From assembly GCA_027493955.1 (NCBI GenBank), contig JAOSJT010000001.1:4946552-5010551 (forward strand): DNA of 64,000 nt, given 5' to 3'. Origin of the DNA: Bacteroidia bacterium. GTDB taxonomy: Bacteria > Bacteroidota > Ignavibacteria > SZUA-365. The notes below the pieces were generated by a model. The model worked only from the letters and a program-made list of their open reading frames with translations. It made no database searches and was not told the origin of the DNA. The position numbers and the translations under genes are program-made. How positions within the stretch are numbered: position 1 is the first letter of the stretch; each line of letters opens with the position of its first letter. This document shows, in pieces, positions 35,038 through 44,600 of this stretch.

Positions 35038-36060
35038 GTGCATGATACGATAGACATAACTGTCGTTCTCCCGGTATTCAATGCCGAAGCCACAGTGCTT
35101 TCGGCCGTTGACAGTCTGGACGTACGCCCGGGCGACAGCACCGAGGTGCTCGTCGTTGACGATGGGTCCACGGATGGGACTGCGGAGCTGCTGGATGAAG
35201 CGGCTGCCGCGCGGCCGTGGATGCGGGTAGAGCACACATCGCATCAGGGACTGGTGCATGCGCTGCATGTCGGGCTCGGGGCCGCGCGTGGTTCTTACAT
35301 CGCGCGCATGGATGCCGACGACGTAAGTCTGCCCGGCCGACTGTTGTGGCAGAAGGATTACCTCGATGCGCATCCCGAGATCGGCGTTGTCAGCGGGCAG
35401 GTCCGTTTCGGTGGCGATACCGAGGCCTCGCGTGGATATGCACTGCATGTGGATTGGCTCAACGCCTTACACACACCGGAAGATATTTCACTCTCACGTT
35501 TCATCGAGGCACCGGTGGCGCATCCCTCTGTCATGTTTCGTCGCAGGTTGGTGGAAACGCATGGTGGTTACACGAAGGGCGAATACCCGGAAGACTACGA
35601 ACTGTGGTTGAGCTGGATGGATGCCGGAGTGCGCTTCGGCAAGGTGGATGCACCGGTCTTATTGTGGAATGACTCCCCGACTCGGTTATCCCGCACGGAC
35701 AGCCGCTACTCCTCGGAGGCGTTTTACGCCATCAAAGCGCGCTATCTCGCCCGCTGGCTGGAGCGGCATGCGCGCACCTGGCCCGAGGTGATTGTATGGG
35801 GCGCCGGTCGTGCCACACGCAAGCGCGCGGCCCTGCTCGAGCAATACGGCGCGCGCATCACCGCGTGGGTGGACATCGACACGCATAAAACAGGGCAGAC
35901 CATACAAGGCGTACCGGTGATCCTGCCCACGCAGCTTCCGTCGCCGGACAGATGCTTCGTGCTCCCCTACGTGGGCAGCCGCGACGCGAGGGAGTTGATT
36001 ACGGCATGGCTTGAGGAGAACGGGTACATGCTGGGGGGCTCGTATATACCTGCGGCGTAG
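35038..36060 (+). CDS. Family 2 glycosyltransferase with an extra C-terminal Rossmann-like domain
   Basis: A 340-residue protein; GTG 35038 is the first start after the transporter stop (11-nt gap). Residues 1-220 are a GT-A domain: ITVVLPVFNAEATVLSAVDS, VLVVDDGSTDGTAELL, the metal-binding ARMDADDVSLPGRL, HPSVMFRRRL and EDYELWLSW. It should transfer a sugar from a nucleotide donor. The C-terminal 100 residues (EVIVWGAGRATRKRAALLEQ, WVDIDTHKTGQTIQGVPVIL) form an unusual appended nucleotide-binding-like module of the kind seen in sugar-acetyltransferase PglD-type and NeuD-type proteins. Last gene of the operon. Confidence 0.87.
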   Translation: MHDTIDITVVLPVFNAEATVLSAVDSLDVRPGDSTEVLVVDDGSTDGTAELLDEAAAARPWMRVEHTSHQGLVHALHVGLGAARGSYIARMDADDVSLPGRLLWQKDYLDAHPEIGVVSGQVRFGGDTEASRGYALHVDWLNALHTPEDISLSRFIEAPVAHPSVMFRRRLVETHGGYTKGEYPEDYELWLSWMDAGVRFGKVDAPVLLWNDSPTRLSRTDSRYSSEAFYAIKARYLARWLERHARTWPEVIVWGAGRATRKRAALLEQYGARITAWVDIDTHKTGQTIQGVPVILPTQLPSPDRCFVLPYVGSRDARELITAWLEENGYMLGGSYIPAA

Positions 36061-36525
36061 CGAGAAGGGGATTGGACTTGCCGACGTGTCGTGAAATGCT
36101 CAACATCGCAACGCCGTTGAGGTCGATTTTGTGCCTGTGTAGCAGAACCTGGTATTGAGAAATTGGGGTGATCTCTCCCTTACATCGGGGAATTCTTTCT
36201 TGTTGCGATGAATCGCGGTTTGCGATGATGTTTGGAGTCTTTCACTACAGGCAGCGTTATCGCCTTTCCGGTGGTGCTCCGCAATGCATTATATAGTAAA
36301 GGGTTAGGGCTGTCCGACTGCGTATTCGCAAAGCGGCAGGATGTGCGTTCCCACACTCATGTCGGGGATGGAGGAGGAGTCGCCCTGTAGAAGCCCCCCA
36401 CTTACGTATGGGTCGGAGGCCGCAGGCCGGAGACTCGCCGCGGCGAGGTTTGAAGAAGTGTCGTCCTGCGGACTGAGGAGTTTGTGCGGGCGTGCGTGTC
36501 CCCACACTTACGTATGGGGATGGAG
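36061..36525. other. Non-coding stretch with repeat fragments before the tandem array
   Basis: No supportable gene. It contains the palindrome GACTCGCCGCGGCGAGGT at 36432-36449 and two diverged copies of a G-rich motif (TGCGTTCCCACACTCATGTC at 36340-36362 and a relative near 36499-36520) that resemble the array units that follow. Confidence 0.5.
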
Positions 36526-37250
36526 GAAGTGTCGCCCTTCGGGCTGGCGTCTCTCTGGCGAGCGCGTTCGACCTCTGGCTGAAGCCCGGGGATAGAGGAA
36601 GTGGCGCCCTTCGGGCTGGCGTCTCTCTGGCGAGCGCGTTCGACCTCTGGCTGAAGCCCGGGGATAGAGGAGGTGTCGCCCTTCGGGCTGGCGTCTCTCT
36701 GGCGAGCGCGTTCGACCCCGGGCTGAAGCCCGGGGATAGAGTAGGTGGCGCCCTGCGGGCTGGCGTCTCTCTGGCGAGCGCGTTCGACCTCTGGCTGAAG
36801 CCCGGGGATAGAGGAGGTGGCGCCCTTCGGGCTGGCGTCTCTCTGGCGAGCGCGTTCGACCTCTGGCTGAAGCCCGGGGATAGAGGAGGTGGCGCCCTTC
36901 GGGCTGGCGTCTCTCTGGCGAGCGCGTTCGGCCCCGGGCTGAAGCCCGGGGACAGAGGAGGTGTCGCCCTTCGGGCTGGCGTCTCTCTGGCGAGCGCGTT
37001 CGGCCCCGGGCTGAAGCCCGGGGATAGAGGAAGTGGCGCCCTTCGGGCTGGCGTCTCTCTGGCGAGCGCGTTCGGCCCCGGGCTGAAGCCCCGGGGATAG
37101 AGCAAGTGGCGCCCTTCGGGCTGGCGTCTCTCTGGCGAGCGCGTTCGACCCCGGGCTGAAGCCCGGGGATAGCGGAAGTGGCGCCCTTCGGGCTGGCGTC
37201 TCTCTGGCGAGCGCGTTCGGCCCCGGGCTGAAGCCCGGGGATAGAGGAGG
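36526..37250. repeat. 72-bp tandem repeat array, ten units
   Basis: The core CTGGCGTCTCTCTGGCGAGC starts at 36544, 36616, 36688, 36760, 36832, 36904, 36976, 37048, 37121 and 37193: a period of 72 nt, once 73. Each unit contains CCCGGGCTGAAGCCCGGGG, a hairpin (CTTCAGCCC-type arms), and some have CTCTGGCTGAAGCCC instead of CCCCGGGCTGAAGCCC. Because 72 is a multiple of three, long open frames appear on both strands; these are artefacts. One partial unit remains beyond the IS at 38708-38728. Confidence 0.9.
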
Positions 37251-37443
37251 TGGAGTGTACCGCAAAAAATGGACAGTGAGTTCCCCCCGGATTGAAATGA
37301 CAGTGTGCTTGTAGTGGTCGCGTTCGCAGTCGCGCAGAGGAACCGCGGGGTGGCGCCGGGGCGGCCCTGAGCTCTCTTGGGGGCTCCAGTCGCCCCGACT
37401 GCCAGCGCGGTTCGCTGCGCGCCTTGCTCTCGCTCATATCGTT

Positions 37444-38325
37444 TCATGCCGCCTGCTCCATGTCATTGCCGAGACGTTTCTTCGACCAATACAGATTCTC
37501 GTGTTCCTGCGGCGTATGATAGCCCAGCGTGCTGTGCAGACGCTGATTATTGTATTCAAGTTCAATGTACTCGAAGAGGTATCGCCGGGCATCCGTCACC
37601 GACGCGAAGAGAAGTCCTTCCGGCATTTCCTTCTTCAACGTGGCAAAAAATGACTCGGCGACGGCGTTATCCCAGCAATCACCCTTCCTGCTCATGCTCT
37701 GAATGCTGCCGTAAGGGCGCAGGGCACTGCGGAATCCCTCGCAGCAGTATTGCACACCGCGATCAGAATGCACGATAAGCCCCGCACGTATGCTTCGCGT
37801 CCAAGCCGCGCGTTTGAACGCGGTCACAACCATTGTATGGCGCAACGATGTGCTGACCTCCCAGCCGACGATCTTCCGGGAAAACAGGTCGATAAACACG
37901 CACAAGTACAACCATCCGGAGGTGCTGCGCAAATACGTGATATCACTCACCCACACCGTATCAGGTGCATCGACCGAAAACTGGCGTTCGAGCATATTTG
38001 GCGAGACAGTATACGAATGCTTCGAATCTGTCGTGGTAATGAAACGGCGACGATGCTTGACCTTCAATCCCTGCCGACGCATGCTGGCCGCCACGCGGCT
38101 CCGCCCGCACGCGAAACCGCGCTTGCGTAATGCTTTGACGAGACGACGTACGCCGTAGCTGGATTTCCTGCGCAGGAATTCCTCCCGGACCGCCATATCG
38201 AAGGCTGCGGTGCGCTCGGCGCGTGCATGCTCGCCACGACGACGCCATGCATAATAGCCTGAGCACGATACGTTGAGCACGCTGGCCATCCTTTCGATGC
38301 TAAACTCGTTCCGATATGCGTTCAT
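37444..38325 (-). CDS. IS3 transposase OrfB (DDE integrase catalytic part)
   Basis: A 293-residue frame from ATG 38325. It contains an HTH_21-like start (MASVLNVSCSGYYAWRRRGE) and the rve core with the DDE triad: Asp in VWVSDITYLRS, Asp in LIVHSDRGVQY and Glu in NAVAESFFATLKKE. The C-terminal LEYNNQRLHSTLGYHTPQEH is the standard IS3 ending. The frame reads upstream of the ATG to a TAA near 38369, so OrfB can be made by frameshifting or by its own start. Catalytic residues are intact. Confidence 0.93.
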   Translation of the reverse strand: MNAYRNEFSIERMASVLNVSCSGYYAWRRRGEHARAERTAAFDMAVREEFLRRKSSYGVRRLVKALRKRGFACGRSRVAASMRRQGLKVKHRRRFITTTDSKHSYTVSPNMLERQFSVDAPDTVWVSDITYLRSTSGWLYLCVFIDLFSRKIVGWEVSTSLRHTMVVTAFKRAAWTRSIRAGLIVHSDRGVQYCCEGFRSALRPYGSIQSMSRKGDCWDNAVAESFFATLKKEMPEGLLFASVTDARRYLFEYIELEYNNQRLHSTLGYHTPQEHENLYWSKKRLGNDMEQAA

Positions 38326-38635
38326 AAACCGGAACCGGGCTTCGTGGGTAGCGAGAAGATGGCCACTGCTTTTTTAATATTTCGCGCTCCTGACGGAGAA
38401 TCTCGTTCTCTCGACGAAGACGATGCAGTTCAGAATCACTGGCGGGAAGATTTCCGTTGCCGGGAAAGGCCTCTGACTTCTGTGTCAGAAGCTGACGGCG
38501 CCAGGTGCGTATCGCACCATCATAGAGGTCGAACTCCTCCTCAAGCGCGGAGTCGGGTCGATCGGTGCTGTCAGCCAACTCGATCACGGATCGTTTGAAT
38601 GCAGCATCATATTTCTTGTGGGTTCGTTTTACCAT
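38300..38635 (-). CDS. IS3 transposase OrfA (HTH/leucine zipper part), probably frameshifted
   Basis: A 111-residue frame from ATG 38635: VKRTHKKYDAAFKRSVIELA then a leucine-zipper-like part (ELHRLRRENEILRQEREILKK). After the run of six A (reverse complement of 38370-38375) it reads QWPSSRYPRSPV... to a stop at 38300. The alternative frame there, KKAVAIFSLPTKPGSGL and a TGA overlapping the OrfB ATG as ATGA, looks like the normal IS3 OrfA end. One A too few in the run (six instead of seven) explains this; the element may be broken or rely on slippage. Confidence 0.8.
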   Translation of the reverse strand: MVKRTHKKYDAAFKRSVIELADSTDRPDSALEEEFDLYDGAIRTWRRQLLTQKSEAFPGNGNLPASDSELHRLRRENEILRQEREILKKQWPSSRYPRSPVPVYERISERV

Positions 38636-38707
38636 GACAGAGTCTCCGGTGATTTTTGAAAAGGTAACCGGGGGGAACTCTCTGTGCAATTTCTTCGGGA
38701 CACTCCA

Positions 38708-38740
38708 CGGTGGCGCCCTTCGGGCTGGCATAGTAAGTCG
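38708..38740. repeat. Partial 72-bp unit on the far side of the IS
   Basis: GGTGGCGCCCTTCGGGCTGG (38709-38728) is the start of an array unit, but it then diverges (CATAGTAAGTCG). It shows that the IS split the array or inserted at its last unit. Confidence 0.7.
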
Positions 38741-38744
38741 TCAA

Positions 38745-38868
38745 CAGGCCCGCCTTCGCCCTCATCCAACAATATCCGTGCTGCAGAGTTACAATGCTTC
38801 GGCGGGCAGGCCCGCCTTCGCCCTCATCCAACAATATCCGTGCTGCAGAGTTAGAATGCTTCGGCGGG
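38745..38868 (+). repeat. Two direct repeats of 62 bp
   Basis: Copies 38745-38806 and 38807-38868 start CAGGCCCGCCTTCGCCC and differ by one base (GAGTTACAATG against GAGTTAGAATG) by my reading. Each begins with GCCCGCC and ends with GGCGGGC, so each can fold as a long hairpin. A third start (CAGGC) follows at 38869. Located just after the barrel-protein stop on the minus strand. Confidence 0.85.
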
Positions 38869-38883
38869 CAGGCAACTCGTAAA

Positions 38884-41316
38884 TTAAAACTCTTCCATTC
38901 CGTTGTCGTCGCGTTGGCGGTTTTCGCGTTTGCGTTCTTTGCCGTTGGAGCCGATGACGTAGCGGAGTGTGAGCATAGCGACGGGCGCTTCTTCGAGTTC
39001 ATAGGAGTAGGCGGTGAAATCGGGTCCCGACGCGCTGCTCTCGCGTTCGGCGGTGCGGAGCACGTCGCTCACGTCCAGAGTCGCGAACAGGCGCCCTCCT
39101 AAAAATTCCTGCCGCAGAGCGATGTTGGTCACGACATATCCCTCGGTGCGACCCTGCGCGGACACGGAAGGACTGTTGTAGCTGACGTTGGCCTGGAGGA
39201 GTGTACCCGGCGCGAGCGTGAAGGTGTTGTTGAGCCGCGTGTTCCAGGTGAAGCGTTCACGCGAGAAGTCTTCGCCGTTTAACGCACCCTCGATACGGTT
39301 GTTGTACAGGTTCCCGAGCAGATACACGTCCCAGAATGTGAATACATCCACGTTGAGCATGAGTTCGAGGCCGGTGGCAATCTCCTGTCCGATGTTTTGC
39401 ACCGTGCGCAGGGTGATGTTGTCGCGGTACACGCTGCGCACAAATTCTATTTTGTCATGGGTGACACGGTGGTACAGCTCTGCGGAAAGGAGGCTCGTTC
39501 CGATATGCGTCTGCACACCCAACTCGTAGGAGTCGATGTATTCCGGGGTGATTTCCGGGTTGCCGCGCCGGACATTGAACGCATCCGTCCAACTTTCGAA
39601 GGGCTCGAGATACCAGCCGCGCGGACGCTCGATGCGCCTGGTGTAGCTGGCCATCAATTGCTGTAATGGTGTTATGCTATACGACGCGTGCAGGGTGGGG
39701 AAAAGGTCGAACAGTTGGTACTCGTATTGGGCACCACCGGTGAGCCCGACGCTCTGATCCGTGTGCTCTCCCCGCAAACCCGCCTGGAAGCCAAGCGGAC
39801 CGAGAGAACCGGCATACATCGCGTACAGCGCGTGTACACCGCGCTTATACTCGGTTGTACGGCTGTATTCCGGAAGAAGGACGTATCGTCCGAGGGCGGT
39901 GTCGTAGTCCGACAACGACGTTTCGTCTTCCATGTCGAAGAGGTAATATTGATAGCCGCTTTCCAGCTTCGACAGGGAATTCAGAGGCAGCGTATAGTCC
40001 AGCTTTGCCTGCATGCGCTGCATAGGCCCGTCCTCGGTGGTGATGCGTCCGCTGGTGATGGCCCGCGCCTGATCGAACAACTCGTCACGCGAGCTTTCTT
40101 CGCCACGACGTTGCATGAAAGAAAGTTGGGCTGTCAGTTCATGCCCCTTGCCCTCGAAGCTGTGGCGATAGTCGAGATCGGAGGAAAAGAATCGTCCACT
40201 CCTGCCCGAGCTCGTCCTGATGAATTGCCGTAGCGGCTCAGGCGCATTGTCCGACCATTCCAGAAAATCGGCGTCGGAACCGGCGTCGCCACTGCGCCGC
40301 CCGAGGCGCAGGTTCAGGCCCAGATTATCTTTGTCGCTGAAGGCGAGCGAACCCCCTCCGCGAAGGCCCCAGGAATCACGCTGCCGGTAGGTATCCCCAA
40401 TCGTACTGTTGAACAGCGTATTTCCCGCTTCCAGGAAGCTGCGCCGCTCGCGTTCTTCTCCGGTCGAATGTCGTTTGCCGTAATCGCCCCCAAGGTAGAA
40501 GGACCATCCCGGTTCGGTGACAGTAAACAACGCGTCGGTGCCGTACTTGTCTCCGAGGCCGGCGTTCAGATTCATGATGCCGCTGTAACCGGAGCGTCCT
40601 TCCTTTTTCATAATCACGTTGATGATGCCGGACATCCCTTCCGGATCGTAGCGCGCGGAGGGGTTGGTGATGATTTCGATATTCTCAATGGAACTTGCCG
40701 GAATCTGCGCCAGGGCGTCCGACGGATCCAGCGGTGTGGGCTTGCCGTCGATGAGCACGGTGAAGCTGCCGCTGCCGCGCAGTTTTACCGTACCGTCGAG
40801 CTCGACGGTGACCGAGGGCACATTCTGCAGCGCGTCCACGGCGGTCCCGGAAGCCGCCGTCAGTTGGCGGTCCACATTGATCACCTTTTTGTCGATCGCG
40901 TATTCCACGGGAGCGCGTTCAGCGGCGACTTCCACTTCGTCCAGTTCAATGGCCACGGGACGCAGGCGCAGCTCACCGATGTCCAGACGTTCGTTGAACT
41001 CCCATGTGCGGATGTCGTCCACGGTGAGCTCTTCATAGCCCATGAAATGCACTTTCATGTAATACCGACCGGCATCGAGTCCGCCAAGCTGCAGGCGTCC
41101 GTCGCGATTGGTGATGGTACCCTGTGCCATCGAACTGTCCAGCGAGCGATACAGGACGACACTGGCGTACTCCACAGGCACGCCGGTTTCCGCGTCGAGT
41201 ATACGGGCGGTAAGACCTCCTCCGGACCGGGCTGCGGGGCCTTGTGCCAATGCCGAAAACGATGAAAAGAACAACAGGGTGACGAAAGACAGCGAAACAG
41301 CGGGGATATATTTCAT
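38884..41316 (-). CDS. TonB-dependent-receptor-like outer-membrane barrel protein
   Basis: An 810-residue protein. Signal peptide (LSFVTLLFFSSFSALAQ), a carboxypeptidase-regulatory-like (CarboxypepD_reg) domain at about 33-115 (TARILDAETGVPVEYASVVL ... GRYYMKVHFMGYEEL), a plug at about 140-225 (ALQNVPSVTVELDGTVKLRG, SFTVLIDGKPTPL, IENIEIITNPSARYDPEGMS, GIINVIMKK) and a C-terminal barrel of the OMP_b-brl family. This type of Bacteroidota barrel lacks clear TonB-box evidence, so TonB use is inferred. Substrate unknown. It is preceded by a 347-nt gap (41317-41663) without a gene. Confidence 0.88.
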   Translation of the reverse strand: MKYIPAVSLSFVTLLFFSSFSALAQGPAARSGGGLTARILDAETGVPVEYASVVLYRSLDSSMAQGTITNRDGRLQLGGLDAGRYYMKVHFMGYEELTVDDIRTWEFNERLDIGELRLRPVAIELDEVEVAAERAPVEYAIDKKVINVDRQLTAASGTAVDALQNVPSVTVELDGTVKLRGSGSFTVLIDGKPTPLDPSDALAQIPASSIENIEIITNPSARYDPEGMSGIINVIMKKEGRSGYSGIMNLNAGLGDKYGTDALFTVTEPGWSFYLGGDYGKRHSTGEERERRSFLEAGNTLFNSTIGDTYRQRDSWGLRGGGSLAFSDKDNLGLNLRLGRRSGDAGSDADFLEWSDNAPEPLRQFIRTSSGRSGRFFSSDLDYRHSFEGKGHELTAQLSFMQRRGEESSRDELFDQARAITSGRITTEDGPMQRMQAKLDYTLPLNSLSKLESGYQYYLFDMEDETSLSDYDTALGRYVLLPEYSRTTEYKRGVHALYAMYAGSLGPLGFQAGLRGEHTDQSVGLTGGAQYEYQLFDLFPTLHASYSITPLQQLMASYTRRIERPRGWYLEPFESWTDAFNVRRGNPEITPEYIDSYELGVQTHIGTSLLSAELYHRVTHDKIEFVRSVYRDNITLRTVQNIGQEIATGLELMLNVDVFTFWDVYLLGNLYNNRIEGALNGEDFSRERFTWNTRLNNTFTLAPGTLLQANVSYNSPSVSAQGRTEGYVVTNIALRQEFLGGRLFATLDVSDVLRTAERESSASGPDFTAYSYELEEAPVAMLTLRYVIGSNGKERKRENRQRDDNGMEEF

Positions 41317-41663
41317 GGAAACGAAGAAGCGTGAAACAAAAGGGACTATCAGGGAAACACGAATCGGGTCAGGGTGGTTTCATGCACCCGGTACTGTACT
41401 AATGTAACACATTTCGGGAAGATGCATGTTGAGATGCGGCATGTCGCGTCACCACAAGCATGCTGGGGCCAAATTCATAGAATTTCATCCGCGATCTTGG
41501 ATATTGTTGTCGTGCTGTGTAAATTGCATCTATGAAATAGGACTGAATGGTCTGTTAACACCGGATTCCCCCGGTTGTTGCCTTTTCCCGCTCCGGTGGG
41601 ATTCCCGGGCGGCAGACGAAGTCCGTGAACCTATTCCTTCGCCTGATCATCGAGGAGGATGAT

Positions 41664-44600
41664 ATGAAGGTCTTGTTCCTGCCGTTGCTTGTCGTGTTCT
41701 GTGCATTCACCGCCAATGGACAGACGCCTTCCCGGTCTGCATCAACCATATCCACCATTGATGTTCCACGCCTTTTCGTGATGAACGAAGGGCAGTGGGA
41801 TGAGCGTGTTCTGGCCTCCACAATGGGACCCGGCCCCACAGTTTCTTTCGGCAGCGATGGGTATAGCGTTGGCATAGAAACCGTCGGTCCCATGCGCGCG
41901 ACCGAAGGGGCTGTCCGCAACTGGCCGGGGATGCTGCTCGCGCATCCTTCGCCGGACTGTCGAGTGGAGCCCGCGCATGCCGATGGCAGCGAGGCGACGG
42001 TGTACGCGGCGGCCGACAGCGGCTTTCATCCGTACACGGTGCCGCAGTACAAGGCGATAGTGTATCGTCAGGCGTGGCCGGGAGTGGATATTACCGTGCG
42101 ACGTGTCGCAGCTGGGCTGGAACACGATATTGATGTGAAGGCCGGGGCGGATCTGTCGCGATTGCGTCTGCATTTCGGGAATATTGCCGCCGGACAGCTC
42201 GTCTTGCACGCTGCTGACGGACAAGACGCGGCGACACCTCGTCTGAGCGAAACAGCGCAGGGAACGGATTTCTCCGTCGGCGCTTCCCGGGCGCTGCGGG
42301 ATTTCCGCGTCACGTTGCGATACAACTTTTACTGGGGCGGCTCTCATCTGGAATGGGGCGCGACGTGCGCGGTGGACAGAAAGGGCGACGTAACGCTGCT
42401 CGGGCACTCCTTAAGCGGGGATTTCCCTATACACCCCGCCGGAAGTCCGGGAGGCGGGTCGGGTCCCTTTGCCATGTACCTTGTGAAAATCCCCGAATCG
42501 GGTATACCGGTCCGGTACAGCGTATCGTACAATGTCGGCCAATGGGCTTCTTACGGCATTCAGGCCGAAATCGGAAAGCACGACCGTCTTATCGTGACGT
42601 TTTATACCAGCACGCTGGATAAAATTGTCACACCGGACGCCGAGTTCCCGACCACCCGAACACAAGGGGAATGCCTCGCGGTGTTCGACAGCAGCGGCGG
42701 CATCGTGTATGCGACCGCGATACCGGACAGCGCCGGGGGCTTCACCACCTTCACGACCGACGCGGATGGGGTCATTTACCTGGCTACCCACACCAATGGT
42801 ACCCCGCGCTACATTACCCCTGACGCCTTCATGCCGGTGAATCAGGGAGGGTGGGACGGCGTCATCATGAAATTCCATCCCGATACATATAAACTGACGT
42901 ACGCGACCTGCATCGGTGGCAGCGCCGATGAATTTATAAGCGCGATTGCCGTGGACGGCTGCGGGTCCGTTGCCATTTCGGGATGGACCTGGAGCGCGGA
43001 CTACCCATTGCGGAACGCTGTGCAGAACAGTATGAACGGCAGGGCGGATTACGTGTTTACACGATTCACCGCCGATGGCAAAAGACTGGTCTTCTCCACA
43101 TATCTCGGCGGCAGTGCAGAGGAGGCGTGGACCTGGTCCGGAATGTACGGGAACCGCAGTTTACGCTACGCACCGAACAGCGATTTGTACTTCTATCTCG
43201 GAGCGTACGGGTCTGATTTTCCCCTCCGCAACCCGCTTCCTCTGCCACCGCAGACCCACGGGTATAATGCCGTGATAGGGAAATTTTCACCGATGGGCGA
43301 GTTGCGGTTTTCGTCCTGGATCTATGGCTGGCATGCGTATTGGCATGCATCCATCGATGTGGATTCTTGCGGCAACCTGATCGTTTCGGGGAGCAGTTTC
43401 CAGGACATTCCTCTTGTCAAGCCTGTATACACCATCGGGAACGCCTTTTGCGCCGTTGTTGATACACATATTCCCGAAATTCTGTTCTGTACGAAATTGG
43501 GTTGGAGTGTCGGTCATGGGAGTTCTGTCACCTGGTATTCTACCACCGGCGTGTTGAATGGTACATCCGTCTATCTCACGAAATCGGGTATCCATGACCC
43601 GGAGGTGCCCGCCACTCCCGGCTATCCTGCGGCCCATACGACGGATTCCACGGATATTCAGATCACACGGATAGATTTGCCCGATTTGTGCAGTCGTCCG
43701 GTGTTTCACGACAAGGCGACCGACAATGCGTACGTCTCGCTCGAGTTCTTCCACGATGACTCATTGCGGATTGACGAGCGCCGCGGGACTCATGCGCCGA
43801 CGACATTGCGGGTGCACGCCCGCCTGCGGAATAGCTCTTCCTGGTACAGTTCCGACTCTCTCGTGCTCTTGCTGCGTCTGCCCGGTCGTACGACGCTTGC
43901 ACCGGGCTCTCCGCCGCTGCGTCTGGTGTTGCCGCCGCTGTTGCCCGGGGACAGCACGGAGGTCACCTGGCTGCTGCTTCCGGAGGTGGACAGCATTCGC
44001 GCGTCCGTCACGCTGATGGGTGAGCTGCTGTATTCCTCCGGTGGCGAATGCCCCTCTCTCGATGCGCGCGAAATCCCTCTGCACGTCGAGTTTACCGAGT
44101 TGATAGAGGTTCCTGTTCGCTGTGCTGTATTCGTCCATCCACCCTTTGCGCTGAAACTCGACCGGACGCGTCTGACACAGGACACGGCGTACATACACGT
44201 ACGGATAGACAATCCGTCGAATATTCCGGCACAGCTCAGCCGCGTGCGGCTGGAGTTTCCCCCGGACGCGGGCGTCGTGTTGCTCGAGCCGGGCAGCCCC
44301 GAGGCGCAGCCGCCGGAGATACCGCCGAACAGCTCCATACAGCTGACCTGGAAGGTCCTCGTCCTGTCCTGGCCTTTCGCACGTCCGCTGCCGCTTCGGG
44401 CGGTGTTGTTCGACAGGTTCCAGCTGGAGGTGGCGTCATGCGAGGTACGGGAATCCATTCCGGGATCCGCCGGATCCAATTGCGGAATGTTGGCGAATGA
44501 TCCTGTCGTGGTAAATACCAACGACGCCAGCTATGAGCCGAAACCCATTCTTGCGGAACTCCGCATATACAACGAATCCGACACGAATCGCTATTATCAC

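Larger units (their letters stand above)
37251..38707 (-). mobile_element. IS3-family insertion sequence
   Basis: About 1457 bp. Inverted ends: left TGGAGTGTACCGCAAAAAAT..., right (reverse complement) TGGAGTGTCCCGAAGAAATT..., both followed by CAG-GAGTTCCCCCCGG; the outer 8 bp are identical and then the match is imperfect. It carries two overlapping transposase frames on the minus strand. It lies inside the 72-bp array: array units stop at 37250 and a piece of a unit (GGTGGCGCCCTTCGGGCTGG) resumes at 38709. The flanking 3 bp are AGG (left) and CGG (right), compatible with an imperfect 3-bp target duplication. Confidence 0.87.

Noticed and set aside
36257-37447. Minus-strand frames of about 300-400 codons with ARETPARRAP-type repeats, and plus-strand frames with LRAGVSLASAF repeats
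   Set aside because: They are produced by the stop-free 72-bp tandem repeat; equal openness on both strands and no start signal.
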